Part shown: one piece after another, positions 18,501-24,942 of the stretch
Layout of the letters: each line of letters opens with the position of its first letter
Numbering within the stretch: position 1 is the first letter of the stretch
Assembly: GCA_964468725.1 (NCBI GenBank)
Contig: CAYXVU010000009.1
Span: 1 to 52,571 of the forward strand
Direction: 5' to 3'
Source: CAYXVU01 sp964468725
GTDB taxonomy: Bacteria > Acidobacteriota > Blastocatellia > UBA7656
DNA: 52,571 bases
The notes under the pieces: model-generated
What the model saw: only the letters and a program-made list of their open reading frames with translations
Told to the model about the DNA's origin: nothing
Database searches by the model: none
Position numbers and translations under genes: made by a program

Positions 18501-19163
18501 GTCAACTTCTCACCCCCAATGACAACAGGGGATTGCGGGACGGTGAATTGTGCGCCGCCTTCAGGTTCGCTATTTCCGGTTGGCGTGACCACCGTAACCT
18601 GTACCACAACTGTCGGGCCGAGTTGCAGTTTCACGGTCACCGTCAACGACACGGAGCCTCCGGCCATCACCTGTCCGCCGACGGCCATTGCGGCTCCGGG
18701 TGTCGTAACCTATCCTGACCCGACCGTAAGCGATAACTGTATGGGAGCGACGTTCGCCTGTGTGCCCGCTTCGGGTTCAGTCTTCCCGTTAGGGATGACA
18801 ACCGTGACCTGTACGGCGATGGATGCGGCAGGGAATACAGCCATGTGTACCTTCACCGTCGCTACCTTCAACGTGTCGGTCACGGGGAGTTCAGGTGTGT
18901 TGTTGGTCAACACAACGACGGGCGATTATGTTATCTGCTGTGGCGGCATGATTGTCAGCGGGAAGGGACGTATGAAAGTGAAGGGTTGCACCTTGACGTT
19001 GGAACAAGGTGCAACGGAGACCGACCGCCGTTTGTTAGCGACGATCAACACCTGCCAACAGACCGGCACAGCGACCTTGCAGATGCCGCCCGGACAGGTG
19101 AAGTGCTCGATTACCGACAATCAGGTTGGCGGCGGTATCTTCACTTGTCCCACCGCTCCATAG
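15534..19163 (+). CDS. Secreted protein with P-domain-like and HYR repeats
   Basis: 1209 residues, ATG 15534 behind AAAGGAG. An N-terminal hydrophobic segment (LILFTIAALMLVSAHHWL) exports it. After a helical stretch (about 45-140) come three P-domain-like beta modules (about 165-320, 415-570 and 665-820), each with PSTINVSGL, DDxDxLLVxPxG, IIMSDVG, DDAA and FNG..PNGTWSLY. Cys-rich HYR-like modules (CPxN..., GTTTVTCT, CSFTVTV) lie between them and run to about 1125. The C-terminal 90 residues form a separate Cys-containing beta domain without a sorting motif. Adhesive or cell-surface role inferred from the architecture; no protease domain is attached. Confidence 0.85.
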   Translation: MTIPTHKRVIAPLILFTIAALMLVSAHHWLSRASAIPQSQSETAQAVITARQALETALASEAKNPVPEAGRTTDLTFFQYKSAIDNRLADLRTLQAELRKGDTSGASAARIAELERECAELEKSLTNFFEEVKTVQAFRKPAGRAAAPTVVFPGTGITLNTGTPPVTSTPYPSTINVSGLTGTITNMTVTLTGLTTTRPDDFDFLLVSPSGANAIIMSDVGGTSCANCPVTLVIDDAAATQLPNNSPPTGTGLVSGTFRPANFTGEASEVFPAPAPAPSGNVTLSTFNGTAPNGTWSLYISNDGGTVGGSISSWSLDITAGAGACTLTCPSNVMQAKNANFCGAIVTYAAPTTSGACGTITCTPPSNSFFPVGTTTVACSETGGANCSFTVTVTGTCGAGQPCNNSSITINDNAVASPYPSTINVSGLMGQIVSSVTVTLANFSHGFPDDVDVLLVGPQGQTAIIMSDVGSNLSISPNAPVTLTLDDAAASSLPDAGMLSTGTFKPTNVDPGAVADVFPAPAPMLASNNAMLSVFNGTDPNGTWSLYIVDDGASNAGLFAGGWCLNITATTPTPCTLMCPANVTQAKDANFCGAVVSYSAPTPTGNCGVITCTPPSGSFFPVSTTTVTCTEPNNSATCSFTVTVTGTCGAGQPCNNNSITINDNAVASPYPSTINVSGLTGVIGKVTVTLGSFSHAFPDDVDILLVAPGGQEATIMSDVGGSNPISASNPVTLTLDDAAASSLSDTGMLSTGTFKPTNINPGAVPDVFPAPAPSPSGGSALSAFNGADPNGTWSLYVVDDGAGSAGLLAGGWCLNITTVCAITCPMPITVGNDPNQCGAVVNFAPTPNGNCGTITCTPPSGSFFPVGTTTVSCTEPNNSATCSFTITVNDTQAPTIMCPSNIGASTLAGCATVTYTDPTPVDNCPGAMVVCAPPSGTCFALGTTTVTCTATDAAGNMGNCTFTVTVAQCAITCPANVVQGNDVGLCSAVVNFSPPMTTGDCGTVNCAPPSGSLFPVGVTTVTCTTTVGPSCSFTVTVNDTEPPAITCPPTAIAAPGVVTYPDPTVSDNCMGATFACVPASGSVFPLGMTTVTCTAMDAAGNTAMCTFTVATFNVSVTGSSGVLLVNTTTGDYVICCGGMIVSGKGRMKVKGCTLTLEQGATETDRRLLATINTCQQTGTATLQMPPGQVKCSITDNQVGGGIFTCPTAP
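16502..17990. repeat. Two tandem copies of a ~752-base coding repeat
   Basis: HYR plus P-domain units start at about 16502 and 17254 with the same spacing of matching words (for example GCCAACTTCTGCGGCGC and CATCAATGACAATGC). The copies stay highly similar at DNA level, including silent positions, so duplication or conversion is recent. A more diverged P-domain copy precedes them at about 16030-16500. Confidence 0.8.
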
Positions 19164-19226
19164 TCGTTTGACACGCAAATGGCTGTGGCTGAGCGCCCGT
19201 CGCGCTCGCTGTATTTGGCCTGCCTC

Positions 19227-19270
19227 TCAGAGATTCGCGCCCACTCACCGAATCGGGCGCGAATCTCTGA
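19227..19270 (+). terminator. Perfect 16-bp inverted repeat, likely transcript end
   Basis: TCAGAGATTCGCGCCC (19227-19242) pairs with GGGCGCGAATCTCTGA (19255-19270) around a 12-base loop. It lies 63 bases past the HYR gene. It is followed by a pyrimidine-rich stretch rather than a clean T tract, so termination or 3' end protection are both possible. Confidence 0.6.
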
Positions 19271-19389
19271 TCTCTACTCTTCCGGCTCGATTAATCGGTT
19301 AGCGCAACTGGCTCGCCTCCCGACTCTGCCGAAGTTCGAGGGATGTGATTGCCCCAACGCGCCGACGATAGGCTGACGAAGTGCATTTC

Positions 19390-19419
19390 TTGACAATGCC
19401 TTTTTCGCTCACTTAGTAT
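19390..19419 (+). promoter_or_regulatory. Candidate sigma-70 promoter of glgA
   Basis: TTGACA at 19390-19395 and TAGTAT at 19414-19419 with an 18-base spacer, about 60 bases before the glgA start. Confidence 0.55.
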
Positions 19420-19478
19420 GACCTGTCTGTAAACCAGCCGACATCGGCGACAGGAAGCGACATGAAGGGGGAGAGGTC

Positions 19479-20924
19479 TTGAACATTCTGTTGGCCGCAT
19501 CGGAAGCGGTGCCCTACGCCAAGACCGGAGGACTCGCCGATGTAGCCGGTGCTCTTCCGAAAGCTCTTTCGAGACTCGGCCACCAAGTCCGCATCATCCT
19601 CCCGCGCTATCACAATGACCCGATTCTGGCGCGCAGCGAACGTCTGCCCGGCGAATTGATGGTGCCTTTCAACTTCGGCGTTCGACCGGTGGCCGTGTAT
19701 GCGGATCGCAGTAGCGAAGTGTTGGTCTACTTCATTGATGCGCCCGACTACTTTGCGCGCGGCAAACTCTATGGCGAGCATGACGATGTCGAGCGTTTTG
19801 CCTTCTTCAGCCGCGCCGTCCTCGAATTGGCAAAAGGCCTGAATGAATCCTTCGACATCATCCATTTGAATGATTGGATGACCGGGCTAATCGCTGCACA
19901 CCTCAAAAACACCTATCGTGACGATGCCTACTTTGCGGGCACGCGCACTCTGTTTACGATTCACAACATCGCTTTTCAAGGTCTGTTCGACGGGCGCGAT
20001 TTGCCGAAGTTCGGCCTGCCCGAATGGTTGAATCGCCCGCAGGATATGGAGTTTCACAATGCGGCGAGCGCCCTCAAAGCCGGACTGGTTTACGCCGATG
20101 CGATTTCGGCGGTCAGCCCGGGCTACAGTCTGGAAATTCAGACGCCAGAGTTCGGCGGGCAGTTCGATGGGTTGCTGAGAGCGCGACGGCGCGACCTGTT
20201 TGGCATTCTCAACGGGGTGGATTACGACGAATGGAATCCCGAAACCGACCCTTTCATCGCCGCGCCGTATTCGCCGCGCGATCTCAAGGGTAAGGTCGAG
20301 TGCAAGCGCGATTTGTTGCGCACCTTTCATTTGCCGGAGGCGCTCGATAGGCCGGTGATCGGGTGCGTTTCGCGGCTTTCCGATCAGAAAGGGTTCGATT
20401 TGATACTGGAGGTCATTGATCGGGTGCTGGATCGCGGGGCCATCTTTGTGCTGCTCGGTTCGGGGGCGAGCCTCTACGAGCGCGAGTTTCAACGCCTTAG
20501 AGATCGCCGCCCCGATCAGGTCGGGGTTTACTTCGGATTGTCCAACGAACTGGCGCACAAAGTCGAAGCGGGCGCCGACTTGTTTTTGATGCCGTCGCGT
20601 TTCGAACCCTGCGGTTTGAACCAACTCTACTCGTTGAAGTACGGAACCGTGCCGGTCGTCCATGCGGTGGGCGGGTTGGAAGACACGATTCAAGACTATG
20701 ACCGCGGCGAAGGCACCGGCAACGGGTTCAAATTTTATGAGTATCGGGCGTGGCGGTTGCTCGAAAAGATTTACGAAGCTTTATTGGTGTATGCCGACCG
20801 CGAGCACTGGCGCACACTGATGTTGAACGGCATGCGCGCCGATTTTTCATGGGAGAATTCGGCGCGGCGCTATGTTGAATTGTTTGAATGGCTGTTGCGT
20901 CGCGGCACGGCAGCTATGGGATAA
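19479..20924 (+). CDS. glgA: Glycogen (starch) synthase, ADP-glucose type
   Basis: 481 residues starting at TTG 19479, preceded by a strong GGGGGAGAGG; translation from here gives the canonical N-terminus NILLAASEAVPYAKTGGLADV with the ADP-glucose-binding KTGGLADV. Other family marks: GT5 domain strings HNIAFQG, SPGYSLEI, GILNGVDYDEWNPETD, SRLSDQKGFDL and the C-terminal PSRFEPCGLNQLYSLKYGTVPVV. Full length for bacterial GlgA. It transfers glucose from ADP-glucose to the growing alpha-1,4-glucan in the cytoplasm. No other glycogen gene is nearby; it appears to have its own promoter. Confidence 0.95.
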   Translation: MNILLAASEAVPYAKTGGLADVAGALPKALSRLGHQVRIILPRYHNDPILARSERLPGELMVPFNFGVRPVAVYADRSSEVLVYFIDAPDYFARGKLYGEHDDVERFAFFSRAVLELAKGLNESFDIIHLNDWMTGLIAAHLKNTYRDDAYFAGTRTLFTIHNIAFQGLFDGRDLPKFGLPEWLNRPQDMEFHNAASALKAGLVYADAISAVSPGYSLEIQTPEFGGQFDGLLRARRRDLFGILNGVDYDEWNPETDPFIAAPYSPRDLKGKVECKRDLLRTFHLPEALDRPVIGCVSRLSDQKGFDLILEVIDRVLDRGAIFVLLGSGASLYEREFQRLRDRRPDQVGVYFGLSNELAHKVEAGADLFLMPSRFEPCGLNQLYSLKYGTVPVVHAVGGLEDTIQDYDRGEGTGNGFKFYEYRAWRLLEKIYEALLVYADREHWRTLMLNGMRADFSWENSARRYVELFEWLLRRGTAAMG

Positions 20925-21167
20925 TGCCGTCAGGCGATGGGTCAGAGGGAAGGGGTACGGATCGCCCGTACCGATTGCCGGTGGCGCATCGCAGGGAAAA
21001 ACACAAGCGGTCTTAGATTGAAAAGCAAGGAAGGCGGGTTACGAATGACACGAATCATCCCGAACCTCGAACCCTTAGCGGGAAGGGAGGCGAGACGATT
21101 CAGGCAATTCGTCACACCCAGATTCTGCCGCGCAATCAATCGGAGATAGCTCTAATTTGGAGAGGTT

Positions 21168-21521
21168 ATGAGCGAATACGTAAACGAAGTAACGGATGAA
21201 AATTTTGCCAGTGAAGTTTTACAAGCCGAGCATCCTGTGCTCGTAGATTTTTGGGCGGAATGGTGTACGCCCTGCAAAGCGTTGGCTCCGGCAGTCGAAG
21301 CCGTTGCACAGGAATATACCGGCAAGATCAAAGTCGTCAAACTCAACATTGACCACAGCGGCCAGACGCCTATGCAATACGGCGTGCGCGGCATCCCGAC
21401 GCTCGTCTTGTTCAAAGGCGGCAAGGAAGTGGATCGTTCGGTCGGCAATCAACCGAAAGACCGCATCAAAGCGATGCTCGACAGCGCCCTTGACGGCTCC
21501 GTTGCCGTCAGCAATTCGTAA
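21168..21521 (+). CDS. trxA: Thioredoxin with WCTPC active site
   Basis: 117 residues, ATG 21168 after GGAGAGG. Thioredoxin fold with VLVDFWAEWCTPCKALAP, a cis-Pro loop GIPTLVLFKGG and no signal peptide, so cytoplasmic. The active site reads CTPC instead of the usual CGPC; a CxPC of this sort is found in thioredoxin relatives and should alter redox potential, but the rest is standard. It reduces protein disulfides using thioredoxin reductase, which is not in the window. A hairpin with a T-rich tail follows. Confidence 0.9.
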   Translation: MSEYVNEVTDENFASEVLQAEHPVLVDFWAEWCTPCKALAPAVEAVAQEYTGKIKVVKLNIDHSGQTPMQYGVRGIPTLVLFKGGKEVDRSVGNQPKDRIKAMLDSALDGSVAVSNS

Positions 21522-21545
21522 TCGGCAGTTGATAGACTGAACCCG

Positions 21546-21590
21546 CAGGCGCACGCGCTCCCGGTCAGTGTGTGCGCCTGTATTTCTGTT
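21546..21590 (+). terminator. Rho-independent-like terminator after trxA
   Basis: CAGGCGCAC (21546-21554) pairs with GTGCGCCTG (21572-21580), followed by TATTTCTGTT. A second small hairpin, GCACAGC/GCTGTGC, sits at 21652-21669. Confidence 0.65.
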
Positions 21591-21780
21591 TGCTGCCCGT
21601 TGTCCGTTGCTGGCTTGCCGGTCGAGCAGTTATTGGCAATAGCGTAGCGATGCACAGCAGAAGCTGTGCCGCCGATGGCGCCAAAGACATCATCATATAC
21701 TCTCGTTTCATCACTTGCGTTGATAACCTTGGCGCGGAACAAAGTGCTTGACTCGCAGACCCGCAACAGCGCAGCGTCTT

Positions 21781-21815
21781 CAACGGACAACGGACAACGG
21801 ACAACGGACAACGGA
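21781..21815 (+). repeat. Five perfect CAACGGA heptamers in the purA leader
   Basis: Five uninterrupted copies of CAACGGA end 3 bases before the purA ATG, filling the zone where a ribosome-binding site should be. The only purine-rich words are the ACGGA parts of the repeat itself. Related words on the other strand are at about 21596-21616. The remaining leader, 21591-21780, has only the small hairpin noted under the trxA terminator. Confidence 0.85.
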
Positions 21816-21818
21816 CTT

Positions 21819-23111
21819 ATGAAAAATATCGTCATCATCGGCGCGCAATGGGGAGACGAAGGCAAGGGGAAAATCGTTGACCTGCTCGCCCCGCACTTTG
21901 ATATTGTGGCTCGTTACCAAGCCGGACACACGGTCTATATCGGCGAACGAAAGTTCATTCTGCGACTCATCCCCTCCGGCATTCTGCACCCGTCCTGCAC
22001 GTGCGTGATTGGCAACGGCGTGGTCGTACATCCGCGCGCGTTGGTCGAAGAACTCGACGAACTACACCAAGCGGGCATTGAAAGCGAAGGTCGCCTATTC
22101 GTCTCTGACCGCGCGCATTTGATCTTGCCCTATCACGTCGCGCTCGATAAAGCGAGCGAGCGCAGGCTCGGCGCAAGCAACATTGGTACGACCTTGCGCG
22201 GCGTCGGTCCGGCCTATGAAGACAAGGCCGCACGCACTGGGGTGCGCGCCGGGGATATTCTCTTTCCCGATTTGCTGCGCGAACGCATCGCCCAAAATCT
22301 CGACTATGCCAACGGCAAGCTGACGGCGATGGGCGGCCAGCCCCTCGTCATGGAGCAGGTGTTGGAAGAATGCCTCGAAGATATTCTCAAGTTGACACCC
22401 TACGTGCGGGATACGACGGCACTACTCAACGCGGAGACGCGGCGCGGACAATCCATCTTGCTCGAAGGAGCGCAAGGCACGATGCTCGATATTGATTATG
22501 GCACTTATCCCTTTGTGACTTCATCGCACCCGACGACTGGTGGCGCGGTGACTGGCACGGGGCTTTCCCTGAAAGCCATCAGCGGGGCGCTCGGCATCAG
22601 CAAAGCCTACACGACGCGCGTTGGCGGCGGCCCGTTTCCGACCGAACTGACAGACGAGTTGGGGGCGTTTTTGCAGAAGAAGGGCAATGAATTTGGCGCG
22701 GTAACCGGCAGGCCGCGGCGCACCGGATGGTTCGATGCCGTAGTGGTGCGCTATGCGACAATGATTAACGGATTGGACGCCATTGCGTTGACCAAACTCG
22801 ATGTCCTCGACGGCTTGGACGAGATCAACATCTGCATTGCCTATCGTTGTCGCGGCGAGGTGATTACCGATATGCCTTACAGCGCCGATTTGCTGGCCGA
22901 GTGTGAGCCGGTCTATGAAACTCTGCCGGGGTGGAAAGATTCGACGGTCGGCCTCACCGAATTCGCCGCTTTGCCGGAAGAGGCAAAACGCTACATCGCT
23001 CGACTCGAAGAGTTATGTGAAGCGCCGATGGCGCTCATCTCAACCGGGCCGGAACGCAACGAAACGATCATTCGAGAGGCCTCACCGGTTAGCGAGTGGA
23101 TATCAAAGTGA
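21819..23111 (+). CDS. purA: Adenylosuccinate synthetase with a four-residue gap in the active-site loop
   Basis: 430 residues from ATG 21819, where homology begins (NIVIIGAQWGDEGKGKIVD); the open frame reaches 51 codons upstream but is not conserved there. PurA joins IMP and aspartate using GTP in AMP synthesis. Catalytic Asp in GDEGKGK and His in AGHT are present, as are IGTTLRGVGPAYEDKAAR, LEGAQGTMLDIDYGTYPFVT, YTTRVGGGPFPTEL and TKLDVLDGL. Odd point: where the family reads RYQGGHNAGHT (E. coli wording), this protein reads RYQAGHT. Four residues, including the Asn of the IMP-contacting NAGH segment, are absent without a frameshift. It could be a real adaptation, a damaged copy or a sequence error. 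Confidence 0.92.
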   Translation: MKNIVIIGAQWGDEGKGKIVDLLAPHFDIVARYQAGHTVYIGERKFILRLIPSGILHPSCTCVIGNGVVVHPRALVEELDELHQAGIESEGRLFVSDRAHLILPYHVALDKASERRLGASNIGTTLRGVGPAYEDKAARTGVRAGDILFPDLLRERIAQNLDYANGKLTAMGGQPLVMEQVLEECLEDILKLTPYVRDTTALLNAETRRGQSILLEGAQGTMLDIDYGTYPFVTSSHPTTGGAVTGTGLSLKAISGALGISKAYTTRVGGGPFPTELTDELGAFLQKKGNEFGAVTGRPRRTGWFDAVVVRYATMINGLDAIALTKLDVLDGLDEINICIAYRCRGEVITDMPYSADLLAECEPVYETLPGWKDSTVGLTEFAALPEEAKRYIARLEELCEAPMALISTGPERNETIIREASPVSEWISK

Positions 23112-23115
23112 AGCC

Positions 23116-23219
23116 TGACAAGTGACGAGCAAGAAATCCGCAAGAAAATTGATCGGCGACAACAGAGAAATCACCAACCGGCTATCCCAGGTGCAGGGCT
23201 GATCACTGATCGCTTGTCA
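23116..23219. repeat. Degenerate heptamer words flanking a purA-downstream gap
   Basis: The 122-base gap starts with CTGACAAGTGACGAGCAAG and ends with ACTGATCGCTTGTCAC, both built of 7-base words of the GTGACAA/ACTTGTC family. TGACAAG (23116-23122) is complementary to CTTGTCA (23213-23219). The middle has nothing recognisable. Confidence 0.45.
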
Positions 23220-23233
23220 CAGAGGAGAAGAAG

Positions 23234-24211
23234 ATGGCACAGATCAACACCGTTCGTGGCGCGATTGACAGCGCCCAACTGGGTGCGACTTTGATGCATG
23301 AACATGTCTTCGTGCTGTCAACTGAAATCAAAGAGAACTTTCCTGACGGGTGGGGCGATGAAGAGCAGCGCGTCACCAATGCCATCACCCGGCTCAACGA
23401 ATTGAAGGCCTGCGGCGTGGATTCGATTGTTGATTTGACGGTCATCGGATTGGGGCGATACATCCCGCGCATTCAACGCATCGCCGAACAGACGCCACTC
23501 AACATCATCGTGGCGACGGGCGTCTACACCTACAACGATGTGCCGATGTACTTTCATTTTCGCGGGCCGGGTACGGAGTTGGGCGGAGCGGAATTGATGA
23601 CCGATATGTTCGTCAAAGATATCGAACAAGGCATCGCTGATACCGGCGTCAAAGCGGCCATTCTCAAATGTGCGACCGATAAGCCCGGAGTGACACCGGG
23701 CGTCGAACGAGTGCTGCGCGCCGTCGCGCAAGCGCATCGCCAAACCGGCGTGCCGATTTCGACGCATACGCATGCCGCGACCCGGCGCGGGCTGGAACAA
23801 CAACGCATCTTCAAAGAGGAAGGGGTTGATTTGTCGCGCGTCGTCATCGGCCATTCCGGCGATACGACTGACATTGAGTATTTGGAGGAGTTGATCGCCG
23901 AAGGCTCATATCTGGGGATGGATCGGTTCGGCATTGATACGCTCTTACCCTTTGAAGATCGGGTCAACACGGTCGCCCGCCTGTGCGAGCGCGGCCATGC
24001 GAACAAAATGGTACTTTCGCAAGACGCCGCTTGTTTCAATGACTGGTTGCCGGAAGAGGCCGTGCCCCTCGTCGTTCCCAATTGGCATTACCTGCACATT
24101 CACAAAGATGTGGTTCCGGCGCTACGAGCGCGCGGCGTGTCGGACGAGCAGATTCGCACCATGCTAGTAGACAACCCGCGAAAGATTTTCGAAACGCAAG
24201 GCGGTTATTGA
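23234..24211 (+). CDS. Phosphotriesterase-family metal-dependent hydrolase
   Basis: 325 residues, ATG 23234 with GAGGAG upstream. Amidohydrolase (PTE) barrel with the full binuclear metal set: H22 and H24 (MHEH), bridging lysine K145 (ILKCATD), H178 (STHTH), H207 (VIGHSGD) and D264 (LSQDAAC). The GMDRFG loop is also typical of the family. No signal peptide. Family members hydrolyse phosphotriesters or, more often, lactones; the true substrate cannot be read from sequence. It follows purA after a repeat-filled gap and is probably its own unit. Confidence 0.85.
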   Translation: MAQINTVRGAIDSAQLGATLMHEHVFVLSTEIKENFPDGWGDEEQRVTNAITRLNELKACGVDSIVDLTVIGLGRYIPRIQRIAEQTPLNIIVATGVYTYNDVPMYFHFRGPGTELGGAELMTDMFVKDIEQGIADTGVKAAILKCATDKPGVTPGVERVLRAVAQAHRQTGVPISTHTHAATRRGLEQQRIFKEEGVDLSRVVIGHSGDTTDIEYLEELIAEGSYLGMDRFGIDTLLPFEDRVNTVARLCERGHANKMVLSQDAACFNDWLPEEAVPLVVPNWHYLHIHKDVVPALRARGVSDEQIRTMLVDNPRKIFETQGGY

Positions 24212-24258
24212 GCAACCCTTTGACCCGATTCATCATGCAGCGGGGAGAAGAGATTCGG

Positions 24259-24264
24259 TATAAT
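24259..24264 (+). promoter_or_regulatory. TATAAT box 6 bases before a start codon (possible leaderless mRNA)
   Basis: A perfect TATAAT ends 6 bases before the ATG of the nucleotidyltransferase, so transcription would start at or near the A of the ATG. No TTGACA-like -35 is seen at normal spacing, and no Shine-Dalgarno sequence separates the two. Confidence 0.5.
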
Positions 24265-24270
24265 CGCGCT

Positions 24271-24879
24271 ATGAGTTTGCTCAATGCAGATGTTGCTTTA
24301 ACAAAGCTCGACCAGTTTTTCCTGAAAGAAAGCCCGGTTCACAAAACCTTGCGCGACCTGGCGCATCGCCTGCCGGAAGCCGGGATTGCCTACGCGGTTA
24401 TCGGTGGCATGGCACTGAACCTGTACGGTTACGAACGTGCGACCGTTGATGTGGATTTGCTCATGACGAAAGAAGGATTGGCACGCTTCGAGCAATCTTT
24501 TGTCGGTTTGGGATATTTGCCCGCTTATGAGGGGGCGCGAAAGCAGTTCAAAAACACAGAAACAGGCGTGCAGATCGAAATCATTACAACCGGCGAGTAT
24601 CCGGGAGATGGCAAACCGAAAGCGATAGCGTTTCCAGACCCGGAATTGGTCTCCGAAGAGGCAAGCGGCATCAGGGTCGTAAAACTCGCCACTTTGATCG
24701 AACTGAAATTGGCATCCGGTTTGAGCGCGCCGCATCGCCTCAAAGACCTCGCAGATGTACAACAACTGATCGAGAGACTTTCTCTGCCTGCTAATTTGGC
24801 GGGCGATCTCAATGCTTCCGTCCGCGACGAATACCTACGGTTGTGGCGGATAACTGACGAGGCGCGATCCGAAAAGTAG
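24271..24879 (+). CDS. Nucleotidyltransferase-fold protein (AbiEii/MNT-like)
   Basis: 202 residues from ATG 24271; the frame is open much further up but overlaps the hydrolase gene. The nucleotidyltransferase signature is clear: AVIGGMALNLYGYERATVDVDLLM (written in two parts: AVIGGMALNLYGY and RATVDVDLLM), giving GG..A......R.T.DxD. A third acidic residue is likely in VQIEIITTGE, and KLATLIELKLASG with KDLADVQQLIE completes a helical half typical of AbiEii-like proteins. Such proteins can be toxins that modify tRNA, or housekeeping sugar or antibiotic transferases. No antitoxin-like partner gene is next to it. Confidence 0.75.
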   Translation: MSLLNADVALTKLDQFFLKESPVHKTLRDLAHRLPEAGIAYAVIGGMALNLYGYERATVDVDLLMTKEGLARFEQSFVGLGYLPAYEGARKQFKNTETGVQIEIITTGEYPGDGKPKAIAFPDPELVSEEASGIRVVKLATLIELKLASGLSAPHRLKDLADVQQLIERLSLPANLAGDLNASVRDEYLRLWRITDEARSEK

Positions 24880-24942
24880 GCGGGCGTTTTTTGCCAATGA
24901 GCAACGGCTCAGAAGCGCCTCTGTTGGCGTCGGACAGCCGCC

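Noticed and set aside
20937..21149. Small ORF between glgA and trxA
   Set aside because: No ribosome-binding site or family resemblance; the gap holds only a weak hairpin (20954-20972).
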